Source: Flagellimonas aurea (GTDB lineage Bacteria; Bacteroidota; Bacteroidia; Flavobacteriales; Flavobacteriaceae). Taken from it: a stretch of 64,000 bases of DNA. Made by a program: the position numbers and the translations under genes. Position 1 is the first letter of the stretch; each line of letters starts with the position of its first letter. Under the pieces are notes generated by a model, which was not told where the DNA came from, did not search any database, and was given only the letters and a program-made list of their open reading frames with translations. Positions 45,218-54,684 of the stretch are shown here, piece after piece. The stretch lies in contig NZ_JAFLNL010000003.1 in NCBI RefSeq assembly GCF_017313785.1, positions 1 through 64,000 on the forward strand. The letters are read 5' to 3'.

Positions 45218-45769
45218 ATGGAAGAACATCATAATACACAAGACCAAGAAAAAAACCTGGCATTACGTTTCGCCGGGCTGTTGCCCACCCTGGACATTGC
45301 AGGGGACATTTATTGGGTGGACCTGGAAAAAAACTGTTTACGGCCTAAAGGCCCCTACTTTTCAAAGAGAATCAGTTTTAACAGCCTGGAAAACTATTTC
45401 TCCTGGACACAGGACACCTATATTTTTACGTACAACAAGCTCAAGCACGAACCCGAGGAAGTCGATTTTGTCGAGCTCTACGATATACCCGACAGTATAA
45501 TTTTAGTGGAATTTCCTTCCATGGAGCGATTGGACCCTGTAGGGTATGCCCGCCTGCACCAAGAGGATATCTCACTTTATCTGGAAAACCTTGATGTTGA
45601 CCTACACCACAAGGCCAGTGCCGTCGCGGTAAAACATACCTTGACACAATTGCTTCGACAAGACCAACAATCGCGAGAATTGACCCAAGGTACCATCTCG
45701 AAGAGCTCTAAAGACCACAATACATTTCACAAGAAAAAACCAAAAACCAACCTGGGTCGCAGATCATAA
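45218..45769 (+). CDS. transfer-operon accessory protein, function unknown
   Basis: A 183-residue soluble protein. FAGLLPTLDIAGDIYWVDLEKN and IILVEFPSMERLDPVGYARLH are blocks seen in small proteins of flavobacterial tra clusters; no function is known to me. The tail is charged (SKDHNTFHKKKPKTNLGRRS). It lies 6 bases after traF and 50 before traG, so co-expression is certain. Confidence 0.6.
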   Translation: MEEHHNTQDQEKNLALRFAGLLPTLDIAGDIYWVDLEKNCLRPKGPYFSKRISFNSLENYFSWTQDTYIFTYNKLKHEPEEVDFVELYDIPDSIILVEFPSMERLDPVGYARLHQEDISLYLENLDVDLHHKASAVAVKHTLTQLLRQDQQSRELTQGTISKSSKDHNTFHKKKPKTNLGRRS

Positions 45770-45819
45770 AAGAAGTAAAAAGACGAAACATATAACGCCC
45801 ACCACTAACAAGCAGAGAG

Positions 45820-48309
45820 ATGAAGAAAGAGAAAATGTTGGAGGACCTGTTCCCGATCATGGATGTGCAGCATGACTCTATCCTTTCCAAAAAAGGGGAT
45901 GTCACCGTGGTATTCAAGGCGGAACTACCGGAGATCTTTACCCTGAGCGACCAGGAGTATGAGGCCTTCCACCAGACCTGGATAAAAGCCCTGAAGACAC
46001 TCCCCCACCGGACCGTATTCCACAAACAGGACTGGTTTTGGGATACTGCCCATCAACCGGATTTTACCAGGGAGGACATCAGCTTTTTGTCCCATAGCAG
46101 CGAGCGATTTTTTAACGAGCGGCCCTACCTGGACCATCACTGCTATATATTTCTGACCAAAATGCCCGATGGCCGTAAGCCTGCAACATCCCTGTTCTCC
46201 AACCTGATCCGTCCGACCCTTGTTCCAAAAGATACTCTGGACAGACAGAAATTCCAGGACTTTATGGATGCCGCCGGGCAGTTCAGGCGCATTCTGGAAG
46301 ACAGCGGGTTTATACAGCTTTCCCTTCTTAAGGAAAAGGATATCTGGAGCAATAAAGAAACGACAGGGCTACTTGAACAATACTGCTTTTTACAACCCTA
46401 TTCCTCCGGAAAGCTGATCAAAGACCTCGAACTCTCCGGGGAGAATTTACGCATTGGGGACCAGTATGTACAGATCTATAGCCTTGGTGATGCCAGCGAT
46501 CTTCCCGCACTGTGCGGAAGCCGTATTGATTACGATAGGTACAGTACGGACAAGACCCGGTTCTCCGTAGGTTTTGCCTCTCCCTTGGGCCAGCTACTTC
46601 CCTGCAATCACATGGTGAACCAATATGTTTTTATCGGAAATCCCCAGCGGACCTTAAAAACACTGGAGAGCAAACGTCTGCGATTGCAGTCCCTGGCGGC
46701 ATACAGCAGGGAAAATGCCATTGCCAGGGATGCGGTGAACCAATTTTTGAACGAGGCCATCAGTGAGCAACGCCTTCCGGTCAAGGCCCATTTTAATGTG
46801 ATGGTATGGACCGATCAAAAAGAGGAATTACCGGAACTTAAAAACAAGGTGTCCTCTGCCCTGGCCCAAATGGATGCCGTGGCCAAGATTGAGACTGCCG
46901 GGGCCGGACAGCTCTTTTGGAGCGGTATTCCCGGAAATGCCGCAGACTTCCCCATCAATGACACTTTCGATACGTTCGTGGAGCAAGCCACTTGCTTTTT
47001 CAACCTCGAAACGGGCTATCGTTCCTCGATCAGTCCAATTGGCCTTCGCCTGGGAGATCGGCTGACAGGGAAACCTGTCCATGTGGATATTTCCGATGAG
47101 CCGATGCGCAAGGGAATCTGTACCAACAGGAACAAATTCATTTTAGGTCCCAGTGGGTCTGGCAAATCCTTTTTTACCAATCATATGGTAAGGAGCTATT
47201 ACGAACAGGGCACCCATATCGTCCTGGTTGATGTAGGCCATAGCTATAAAGGTTTATGTGATATGGTAGGCGGTTATTATTTTACTTATTCGGAAGAAAA
47301 TCCCATCCGTTTCAATCCTTTTTATATTGGGGAAGGCGATACTCTCGACACCGAGAAAAAAGAGAGTATCAAGACCTTGTTGCTGGCGTTGTGGAAAAAG
47401 GATAATGAGACCTTTAGGCGAAGTGAATACGTGGCCCTCTCCAATGCCCTGACCGGCTATTATGAATATTTATCACGTACACCAAGTGAGTTTCCATGTT
47501 TTAACGGGTTTTATGAATACCTCAAAACCCATTTTATATTGGAGCTTGAAACCGATAATGTCAAGGACAGGGATTTTGATGTGAACAATTTCCTCTATGT
47601 CCTTCGGCCATACTACAAAGGCGGGGAGTTTGACTATCTACTCAATGCCCGGGAAAACCTCGACCTGCTCGGACAACGTTTTATTGTTTTTGAACTGGAC
47701 AATATCAAGGACCATCCCATCCTCTTTCCCGTGGTGACCATCATCATTATGGAGGTCTTCATCAACAAAATGCGCAAACTTCACGGGGTGCGTAAAATGA
47801 TCCTGATCGAGGAAGCCTGGAAGGCCATTGCCCGGGAAGGCATGGCCGAATACATCAAATACCTGTTCAAAACGGTCCGGAAGTATTTCGGGGAGGCCAT
47901 AGTGGTCACCCAGGAAGTCGAGGACATTATCTCTTCCCCCATTGTCAAACAGGCCATCATAAACAATTCAGACTGCAAGATCCTACTGGACCAGTCCAAA
48001 TACCAGAACAAGTTCGATCAGATTCAGGAACTGTTGGGGCTGACCGAAAAAGAAAAAGCCCTGGTGCTATCGGTAAATAAGGCCAATGATCCTACCAAGA
48101 AATATAAAGAGGTATTCATCAGCCTTGGGGGTATGCTTTCCAAGGTCTATCGTACCGAGGTTTCTTTAGAGGAATATCTGGCCTATACCACTGAGCAATC
48201 CGAAAAGGTAAAAGTGATGGAATATGCCCGAAAGTTCGGCGGAAATATCCGCAAAGGCATTGCCGCCCTGGCCTCGGACATGCAAACTGAAAAATCAAGA
48301 ACGAATTAA
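45820..48309 (+). CDS. traG: TraG-family VirB4-like conjugation ATPase
   Basis: An 829-residue ATPase powering pilus assembly and DNA transfer. The N-terminal ~400 residues match the Bacteroidota TraG-type domain (DUF3875 region, EDLFPIMDVQHDSILSKKGDVT). Walker A GPSGSGKS is at 443-450, Walker B is LIEEAWKAI near 660, and VVTQEVEDIISS follows. The length equals that of CTnDOT TraG. It is the core diagnostic gene of this type IV system. Confidence 0.95.
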   Translation: MKKEKMLEDLFPIMDVQHDSILSKKGDVTVVFKAELPEIFTLSDQEYEAFHQTWIKALKTLPHRTVFHKQDWFWDTAHQPDFTREDISFLSHSSERFFNERPYLDHHCYIFLTKMPDGRKPATSLFSNLIRPTLVPKDTLDRQKFQDFMDAAGQFRRILEDSGFIQLSLLKEKDIWSNKETTGLLEQYCFLQPYSSGKLIKDLELSGENLRIGDQYVQIYSLGDASDLPALCGSRIDYDRYSTDKTRFSVGFASPLGQLLPCNHMVNQYVFIGNPQRTLKTLESKRLRLQSLAAYSRENAIARDAVNQFLNEAISEQRLPVKAHFNVMVWTDQKEELPELKNKVSSALAQMDAVAKIETAGAGQLFWSGIPGNAADFPINDTFDTFVEQATCFFNLETGYRSSISPIGLRLGDRLTGKPVHVDISDEPMRKGICTNRNKFILGPSGSGKSFFTNHMVRSYYEQGTHIVLVDVGHSYKGLCDMVGGYYFTYSEENPIRFNPFYIGEGDTLDTEKKESIKTLLLALWKKDNETFRRSEYVALSNALTGYYEYLSRTPSEFPCFNGFYEYLKTHFILELETDNVKDRDFDVNNFLYVLRPYYKGGEFDYLLNARENLDLLGQRFIVFELDNIKDHPILFPVVTIIIMEVFINKMRKLHGVRKMILIEEAWKAIAREGMAEYIKYLFKTVRKYFGEAIVVTQEVEDIISSPIVKQAIINNSDCKILLDQSKYQNKFDQIQELLGLTEKEKALVLSVNKANDPTKKYKEVFISLGGMLSKVYRTEVSLEEYLAYTTEQSEKVKVMEYARKFGGNIRKGIAALASDMQTEKSRTN

Positions 48310-48320
48310 ATCTATATATC

Positions 48321-49037
48321 ATGAAAAAAAGCATCTTACGAAAAGTTGTCCTGGTCATACTATGTACATTATACCTAAGCCCAGGACCGACCTTTGCCTT
48401 TACCTCTGCCCCACCGCCAGCTCCGGTCCCGGTGGTAGTGGTCATCAAGACGGCGGCCAAGAAAGTACTACGTGCCATTGACCTCAAGATCCAGCGTTTA
48501 CAGAACAAGACCATCTGGTTGCAGAATGCACAGAAGACCCTGGAAAATGTATTGTCCAAGCTAAAACTCACCGAGATTGCCGAGTGGACTGAGCGGCAAA
48601 AGGAACTGTACCAGGGCTATTACCAAGAGCTCGTCAAGGTCAAGGCCTTGATTTCTTACTATCAACGTATCCGCGACATTACCAAAATGCAATCCGAAAT
48701 GATAGCCGAATACGGGCGGGTATGGAACCTACTCCGACAGGATGACCGTTTCACCCCGGATGAACTGGACTATATGGAAGAAGTGTATTCCGGGATGCTG
48801 GAAGCCTCCCTGAAAAATATAGACCAGATCTTTTTGATCGTACAGGCCTTTACCACGCAAATGAGCGATGCCAGCCGGTTGGAGATCATCAACGATGCCG
48901 CTGACCGGGTGGAACAGACCTATATGGACCTGAAACGCTTTAACCGTCAAAATATCCTGCTAAGCCTACAACGGGCAAAAGCCCAGGGAGAATTGGAAGC
49001 GGTACGACAACTCTATGGTATAACCCGGATAAACTGA
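48321..49037 (+). CDS. TraI/DUF4141-like exported transfer protein, first of three paralogues
   Basis: A 238-residue exported helical protein with a signal peptide (1-25). It has a long helix with QNKTIWLQNAQKTLENVLSKL and a core LLRQDDRFTPDELDYMEEVYSG, MLEASLKNIDQI, QMSDASRLEIINDAADRVEQ. The core recurs in the next two genes. VirB5-like minor pilin function is the usual guess for this position; that is inference. Confidence 0.8.
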   Translation: MKKSILRKVVLVILCTLYLSPGPTFAFTSAPPPAPVPVVVVIKTAAKKVLRAIDLKIQRLQNKTIWLQNAQKTLENVLSKLKLTEIAEWTERQKELYQGYYQELVKVKALISYYQRIRDITKMQSEMIAEYGRVWNLLRQDDRFTPDELDYMEEVYSGMLEASLKNIDQIFLIVQAFTTQMSDASRLEIINDAADRVEQTYMDLKRFNRQNILLSLQRAKAQGELEAVRQLYGITRIN

Positions 49038-49043
49038 GTTCCT

Positions 49044-49700
49044 ATGAAGCCTAAAAGCGCATTTTGGATTATACTGCTGATAGTTCTAATGGGATCACAA
49101 ACGCTACGGTCACAAACCTTTTCCGAGTGGTTCCGACAGAAGAAGACCCAAAAGAAATACCTCTTGCAACAAATCGCCGCCCTGGAGGTCTATATGGATT
49201 TTGCACGGAAAGGCTATACCATCGCCAAAGAGGGGCTGAACCTTGTGGAAGGGTTTAAGCATGGGGAATTCAACCTGCATTCCGATTATTTCCAATCCCT
49301 GGACCAGGTCAATCCCAACATCAAGCAATATGCCCGCATCGCCGAGATCATGGCCCTACAGTTTCGAATAATCAACGAGCAACGCGAGTCCCTGGTAAGC
49401 CTGCGGCAAAGCGGGGCATTTGAAGAAAAGGAACTGGAATTCCTGACTGGGGTCTTTAAAAGGACTTTGGACCTGGTTTCGGACAGCCTGGACGACCTTA
49501 TGGCCATTTGCACTACCGGGGCAATGGAAATGACCGATGATGCCCGGTTGGAACGCATCGAGCTGATCTATGGTCGCGCTATGGAACACTATAGTTTTCA
49601 TCAGGAGTTTCGCAGGGAAAGTAAACAACTCGCCATGGCCAGACTCCGGCTGAAGGGCGATATCGAAAAAACGCGCCATTTATATGACTTAAAACCTTGA
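49044..49700 (+). CDS. exported transfer protein, second paralogue (often labelled TerB-like)
   Basis: A 218-residue exported helical protein (signal 1-23, QTLRSQ). It shares with both neighbours the pattern Y-R-I-x-x-Q, FEEKELEFLTGVFKRTL, SLDDLMAICTTG, MTDDARLERIELIYGRAME. In databases such proteins are frequently called TerB-family tellurite resistance, but nothing here supports tellurite resistance; a conjugation role is far more likely from the operon. Confidence 0.75.
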   Translation: MKPKSAFWIILLIVLMGSQTLRSQTFSEWFRQKKTQKKYLLQQIAALEVYMDFARKGYTIAKEGLNLVEGFKHGEFNLHSDYFQSLDQVNPNIKQYARIAEIMALQFRIINEQRESLVSLRQSGAFEEKELEFLTGVFKRTLDLVSDSLDDLMAICTTGAMEMTDDARLERIELIYGRAMEHYSFHQEFRRESKQLAMARLRLKGDIEKTRHLYDLKP

Positions 49701-49701
49701 A

Positions 49702-50346
49702 ATGATGACACGAAAAATGATTTATACTACGATCCTGCTCGTCGGACTCTTGGTTCCACCAAAGCTGACCGCCCAATCCAACGAACTGGTACAACTTACC
49801 CTCAACATTGAAAAACTGGCACAGTTCAGACAGATACTCAGTGATATGAAGAAAGGATACCAGATCCTCAGTACGGGATACAATGCCGTAAAGGACCTCT
49901 CCCAGGGCAACTTCACACTGCACCAGGTATTCCTGGACGGGCTCATGCAAGTAAGCCCTACCGTTAGGGACTACAAACGTGTGGCCGATATCATCCGCTA
50001 CCAAGGGTATCTGGTCAGGGAATATAAAGCAGCCTATTCCAGGTTTCGGAAGGATGGAAATTTCAAGGCGGAGGAATTGGACTATTTGAACAGAGTCTAT
50101 AACAAGTTGTTCAAGGCAAGCCTGCAAAACCTTGATGACCTGATCACTGTACTGACCGCAAACAAACTCCGTATGTCGGACGATCAACGCTTGGAATACA
50201 TCGACGGCATTTTCAGTGATATGGAAGATAAACTTGAATTTCTCCGTCATTTCAACGAAAAGACCACCGTACTGGCCATCCAAAGGGCACGGGAAAAGAA
50301 GGACATCTCCACACTCGAACTGATCTATGGACTGCCCAAAAATTGA
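49702..50346 (+). CDS. exported transfer protein, third paralogue
   Basis: A 214-residue exported helical protein (signal 1-24, PKLTAQ). It has DMKKGYQILSTGYNAVKDLSQGNF, FKAEELDYLNRVYNKLF, SLQNLDDLITVL and MSDDQRLEYIDGIFSDMED, matching the second paralogue more closely than the first. It starts one base after the preceding stop. Three tandem copies may assemble as subunits of one transfer structure. Confidence 0.75.
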   Translation: MMTRKMIYTTILLVGLLVPPKLTAQSNELVQLTLNIEKLAQFRQILSDMKKGYQILSTGYNAVKDLSQGNFTLHQVFLDGLMQVSPTVRDYKRVADIIRYQGYLVREYKAAYSRFRKDGNFKAEELDYLNRVYNKLFKASLQNLDDLITVLTANKLRMSDDQRLEYIDGIFSDMEDKLEFLRHFNEKTTVLAIQRAREKKDISTLELIYGLPKN

Positions 50347-50353
50347 AACCATT

Positions 50354-51550
50354 ATGAAAAGTGTACACAAAACTATCGGAATATCCTTGATACTGGCCAT
50401 TGTCCCAGCCTTGGGGATGGCACAGAGCTCCGGGGAGATCAGCAGTCTCCACGGGGTGTTGAGGGAACTTTACAATGAGATGCTGCCTTTATGTGGGCAA
50501 CTCATCGGTGTGGCCCAGGGCATAGCAGGATTTGCCGCATTATGGTACATCGCCTCCCGGATTTGGCGCCACCTGGCCAATGCGGAATCCATTGACTTTT
50601 ATCCGTTGTTCCGTCCTTTTGCCATAGGTATCTGCATTGCCTTTTTCCCATCGGTCATTGGATTGATCAACGGGGTAATGCAGCCAACGGTGGATGCAAC
50701 TTCCAATATGGTCAAAAATTCGGACAGGGCCATCGCCGGACTTCTGGAACAAAAAGAACAGGCCATGAAAAGTACAGAGGCATGGAAAATGTACATCGGT
50801 TACGATGGCACAGGAGATCGGGATCGCTGGTACCGATATACCCATGACAATGCGGAACCTTCCGATGAGAGTATCTGGGACAGTCTGGGCAACGAGTTCA
50901 AGTTCGGGATGGACATGGCCTCCTATAGGTTCAGACATTCCGTCAAGGAATGGCTCAGTGAGGTACTTAGTGTGATCTATCAGGCTGCGGCCCTTTGCAT
51001 CGATACCCTAAGGACATTCCAGCTTATTGTCCTTGCCATTCTTGGCCCCCTGGTTTTCGGGATCGCGGTCTTTGACGGGTTTCAACATACCCTGTCGGTA
51101 TATATTGCCCGATACCTCAATGTGTATCTATGGCTTCCCATTGCCAATATATTCGGTAGTCTGTTGGGTAAGATCCAGGAGCAAATGTTGAAACTGGACA
51201 TCTCCCAGGTCCAGGGATATGGGGATACGTATTTCAGCAGTACGGATATGGCCTATATGATATTTCTGATCATTGGTATCATCGGGTACTTTACGGTACC
51301 GAGCATGGCCAATTATATCATCCATGCAGGAGGAGGCAGTGCCCTTACCCAGAAAGTGACCAATCTGCTCTATACCACTTCGCGAAAAGCCGTCTCAACA
51401 ACAACGGGTGGGGCCGCCATGGTAGCCGATGCCATGGGCGACGGTTATGCCAGAATGTCCCAGAGTATGGCCGGCCATGGACATTCATCGGACTATTTTC
51501 CGGATAAGAAAAGTAGTTACCAAAAGGATAAACTGAGTGGAAACCTATAA
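50354..51550 (+). CDS. traJ: TraJ-family conjugal membrane protein (VirB6-like)
   Basis: A 398-residue polytopic inner-membrane protein. Start at 50354 (MKSVHKTIGISLIL) gives a signal ending GMAQ; the frame is open nine codons further into the preceding gene. Long hydrophobic helices lie in the segments IAGFAALWYIASRIW, PFAIGICIAFFPSVIGLING, QLIVLAILGPLVFGIAVFDGF and MAYMIFLIIGIIGYFTVPS. The C-terminal MVADAMGDGYARMSQSM tail is typical of Bacteroidota TraJ. Confidence 0.9.
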   Translation: MKSVHKTIGISLILAIVPALGMAQSSGEISSLHGVLRELYNEMLPLCGQLIGVAQGIAGFAALWYIASRIWRHLANAESIDFYPLFRPFAIGICIAFFPSVIGLINGVMQPTVDATSNMVKNSDRAIAGLLEQKEQAMKSTEAWKMYIGYDGTGDRDRWYRYTHDNAEPSDESIWDSLGNEFKFGMDMASYRFRHSVKEWLSEVLSVIYQAAALCIDTLRTFQLIVLAILGPLVFGIAVFDGFQHTLSVYIARYLNVYLWLPIANIFGSLLGKIQEQMLKLDISQVQGYGDTYFSSTDMAYMIFLIIGIIGYFTVPSMANYIIHAGGGSALTQKVTNLLYTTSRKAVSTTTGGAAMVADAMGDGYARMSQSMAGHGHSSDYFPDKKSSYQKDKLSGNL

Positions 51551-51595
51551 GGCCCGGCTTTGGAACTTCTTACGGAACCCTAAATAACAAAGGAA

Positions 51596-52216
51596 ATGTT
51601 TCAGAAAGCAAAAAATATCGATACTGCCTTTAAACAGGTTCGTTTGGTGGCCATCTTGGTCATCATTGGCTGCGTACTGCTGTGCATGGCCATTTCATAC
51701 CAATGCCTTTCCATGGTATCGGGCATGCAGGACAAGATCTATGTATTGGCCAATGACAAGGCATTGGAGGCCTATGCATCCACCAGAAAGGAAAACATCC
51801 CAGTAGAGGCCAGGGACCATGTAAAGACCTTCCATCATGCGTTCTTCTCCCTGGAACCTGATGAAAAGGTGATCCGTGAAAATATCAACAAGGCCCTGTA
51901 CCTTGCTGATTTTTCCGCAAAACGGGAATATGACAACATGTTGGAGAAGGGATATTTCACGCAGATCATAGCTGGAAATGTCAGCCAGACGATCCAAGTG
52001 GACAGCGTCAAAGTAAATCTCCGTGACTACCCTTACCCTTTCCGTTGCTATGCCACCCAACAACTGGTCCGCCCGACCAGTACGGTGACCCGGAGCCTGG
52101 TTACACAGGGATTTCTCCGCAATATTTCCCGGAGTGACCATAATTCACATGGTTTCCTGATCGAACAGTGGCGCATCCTTGAGAACAAGGACATCCATGT
52201 GCGCAATCGCCAATAA
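51596..52216 (+). CDS. traK: TraK-family conjugal protein (VirB8-like)
   Basis: A 206-residue single-pass protein: short cytoplasmic start (MFQKAKNIDTAFKQVR), a membrane helix at about 16-37, then a periplasmic domain (ARDHVKTFHHAFFSLEPDEK, SVKVNLRDYPYPFRCYATQQLVRP, TVTRSLVTQGFLRNI) as in TraK of CTnDOT. It bridges the inner membrane and the core complex. Confidence 0.93.
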   Translation: MFQKAKNIDTAFKQVRLVAILVIIGCVLLCMAISYQCLSMVSGMQDKIYVLANDKALEAYASTRKENIPVEARDHVKTFHHAFFSLEPDEKVIRENINKALYLADFSAKREYDNMLEKGYFTQIIAGNVSQTIQVDSVKVNLRDYPYPFRCYATQQLVRPTSTVTRSLVTQGFLRNISRSDHNSHGFLIEQWRILENKDIHVRNRQ

Positions 52217-52232
52217 CTTAATTGAGAAGATC

Positions 52233-52568
52233 ATGAACAAAAAGACACAAAACCCTGACCAGGCAAAGGCCAAACAATCGGCCACACAACTTTTATCGGA
52301 CATACAGAAAAAGTGGGCCTCTTGGATGGAGCGCAAGACCAGCAATTTTTCTCACGGAACTTGGTATATCCTGCTCTTCATATTGATTACCGTATCCATC
52401 GGATTCAACTCATGGCTCATATACGACAGCCTGATGGAGCGGGAAGAACAGGAAATATTCCTATCCAACACAAAAGAGAACGAAAATCCGACTTTCGACC
52501 AAACCAGGCTGAACGACACTCTTTCTAATAACAGGCCTGCGGATCCCCTAGTTATAGATCAAAAATAA
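52233..52568 (+). CDS. small single-pass transfer protein (TraL position)
   Basis: A 111-residue protein starting at 52233 (MNKKTQNPDQAKAKQ), with one membrane helix at about 48-68 (WYILLFILITVSIGFNSWLIY). It lies in the slot of TraL between traK and traM. The sequence is too short for a firm family call. Confidence 0.65.
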   Translation: MNKKTQNPDQAKAKQSATQLLSDIQKKWASWMERKTSNFSHGTWYILLFILITVSIGFNSWLIYDSLMEREEQEIFLSNTKENENPTFDQTRLNDTLSNNRPADPLVIDQK

Positions 52569-52586
52569 ACCCTTAAAACGTACAAC

Positions 52587-53804
52587 ATGAAAATAAGCAA
52601 GAAACAAAAAATCCTTCTGATCGTTCCCCTTGTGGTCATCCCCCTCACGCTATTGGTCTATTGGTACCTACACGGAAATCCAGTCCAGAACAATAAGGGA
52701 TCTTCCGGTATCAATTTAAACCTGCCCACGGTCAACCATGAAAAAGAAGACCCCAGGAATAAGATGAGTTATTACAATAAGGCGGAGTCTGATTCGGCCA
52801 AATGGAAGGAAATGACCAAAAAAGACCCCTACTACGACCTAAATCCCAAGGAGGTGCCCCAGCGGAAAAATTCCCTTGATTTTAAGAATGAACGACCACC
52901 CACCAAAATAGTGGCTCCCGATAATAGCTATACCGATCCCAATGAAGAGATGGTCTATCGGAAACTGGATGAACTGGAAAAAATATTGAATGCTCCCGAA
53001 GTATTTCCGCAGCAGGCACGAACCGATCCGGTCATTGAATTTCCCTCTTCGGATGTTGAACGTCTGGAGCTGATGATGGAACAAATGACGGCCCCTGAAG
53101 GTGAAGACCCAGAGCTGAAACAGCTCAATAGCATGTTGGAAACCATACTTGACATCCAACATCCCCAAAGGGTACAAGATCGCTTGGAGGAGCTATCCGT
53201 GAAAAACAAGGGACAGGTCTATGCGGTTTCCACCGCACAAACAGAGACCCCCATTTCTGTGCTGGACCGTATGAATGCTGCACCTGAAGAACCCGGATTT
53301 TTTGGTCTGGAGCCGTTTCCGGGGGACGATAATCCCCTAAATACTATTCCTGCCGTGATCCATGAAACACAGTCGTTGGTCACCGGAGCTACCATAAAGC
53401 TGCGGTTGGCCCAGGACATATTTATAGCCGGGGAACATATCCCAAAAGGAAATTTTGTCTTTGGTACAGTCAATATTTCCGGAGAGCGCCTGAATATCAA
53501 AATCGATGGCATCCAATACAAAAATTCACTGTTTCCGGTAAATCTGGAAGCCTATAGTATAGATGGTAACCAAGGCCTGCACATTCCTGGTTCCATAGCA
53601 CGAAAAGTGGCCAAGGAAAGTAGTGGGCAGGCTGTGCAGGGACTCGGTTTGACCACGTTTGACAATTCATTGCAGGCCCAGGCTGCAAGTGCTGGTGTTG
53701 AAGCCACCAAAAATCTATTGTCCAGGAAAGCAAAGCTCATAAAGGTCACGGTCAAGGCCGGGGATCGGGTATTGCTCAAGGATATGAACCAAAAAAACAA
53801 TTAA
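52587..53804 (+). CDS. traM: TraM-family conjugal protein (VirB10-like)
   Basis: A 405-residue protein with a cytoplasmic start, membrane helix at about 9-27, long proline- and acidic-rich linker (30-220) and a C-terminal VirB10-like domain (about 255-405; TIPAVIHETQSLVTGATIKLRLAQD, IAGEHIPKGNFVFGTVNISGERL, YSIDGNQGLHIPGSIARKVAKE). It spans the periplasm and links both membranes. Confidence 0.92.
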   Translation: MKISKKQKILLIVPLVVIPLTLLVYWYLHGNPVQNNKGSSGINLNLPTVNHEKEDPRNKMSYYNKAESDSAKWKEMTKKDPYYDLNPKEVPQRKNSLDFKNERPPTKIVAPDNSYTDPNEEMVYRKLDELEKILNAPEVFPQQARTDPVIEFPSSDVERLELMMEQMTAPEGEDPELKQLNSMLETILDIQHPQRVQDRLEELSVKNKGQVYAVSTAQTETPISVLDRMNAAPEEPGFFGLEPFPGDDNPLNTIPAVIHETQSLVTGATIKLRLAQDIFIAGEHIPKGNFVFGTVNISGERLNIKIDGIQYKNSLFPVNLEAYSIDGNQGLHIPGSIARKVAKESSGQAVQGLGLTTFDNSLQAQAASAGVEATKNLLSRKAKLIKVTVKAGDRVLLKDMNQKNN

Positions 53805-53810
53805 ATCAAT

Positions 53811-54653
53811 ATGATCATGAAAACAAAAATCAACTATCGTATTCTCATTTTGTCCGTTCTTGTATTGTTCATCGGCAAATCAGGTATGGCTGCCGACCTG
53901 GAAATGGTCCGCACCATAGAGGCCTTCCCAGTGTCCATCTCGACCAACAAGACAACAAATCTCATATTTCCCTATGCCATACGAAGTGTAGACCGAGGAA
54001 GTCGTGACGCACTGGTCCAAAAGGCCAAGGGTGTTGAAAACATATTGCAGGTCAAGGCTGCTACAAGGGACATGGTGGAGACCAACCTGACAGTCATTAC
54101 TGCGGACGGAAAATTGTATTCCTTTCTGCTCCGATATGATCCCGATCCTACTACGCTAAACTATTCCTTTGGGAACCGCGAAGTCTCGGAAGTCGCTTTT
54201 TCCCCGGGAAACATCAATGAAAGTGTCCTGAAAAAATACTCGAAAGTGGCCGCAGGAAAAAAGAAAAAATTCCAAGGGGTCAAAGAGAAAAAATATGATA
54301 TAAAATTACAATTGACAGGTCTTTATGTCAAGGGGGATATCATGTACTATCGCCTGCATATTGAAAACGGATCAAATATCCGATACAACATCGATCAGTT
54401 ACGCTTTTTTATCAGGGACCGTAACAAGACCAAGCGCACCACCTATCAGGAAGAAGAGATTACACCTTTGTACACCTATAAGAACACGGAGGTTGTAGAG
54501 GGACAATCGGAAGAGGACATTGTCATTGCATTGCCAAAAAGGATTATCCCGAACCAAAAACACATGGTTGTCCAGTTGATGGAGGATCACGGGGGCAGGC
54601 ATGTACAAATGAAGGTAAAGAACCGAAAGCTCTTGAAAGCAACGGTATTGTAA
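53811..54653 (+). CDS. traN: TraN-family conjugal protein (DUF4138, VirB9-like)
   Basis: A 280-residue exported protein (signal 1-27, KSGMAAD): SISTNKTTNLIFPYAIRSVDRGSRD and VLQVKAA blocks, then a C-terminal domain with DIMYYRLHIENGSNIRYNIDQLRFFIRDR and KHMVVQLMEDHGGRHVQM. This is the DUF4138/TraN type, thought to form the outer-membrane core with TraM. A second ATG two codons later is an equally good start. Confidence 0.93.
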   Translation: MIMKTKINYRILILSVLVLFIGKSGMAADLEMVRTIEAFPVSISTNKTTNLIFPYAIRSVDRGSRDALVQKAKGVENILQVKAATRDMVETNLTVITADGKLYSFLLRYDPDPTTLNYSFGNREVSEVAFSPGNINESVLKKYSKVAAGKKKKFQGVKEKKYDIKLQLTGLYVKGDIMYYRLHIENGSNIRYNIDQLRFFIRDRNKTKRTTYQEEEITPLYTYKNTEVVEGQSEEDIVIALPKRIIPNQKHMVVQLMEDHGGRHVQMKVKNRKLLKATVL

Positions 54654-54684
54654 AAACAGTCAATAAATCATAAAAACAGAAATC

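Noticed and set aside
49044..50346. Tellurite-resistance (TerB) function for the two transfer-operon proteins
   Set aside because: Signal peptides and operon position point to the conjugation apparatus; no other ter genes are present.
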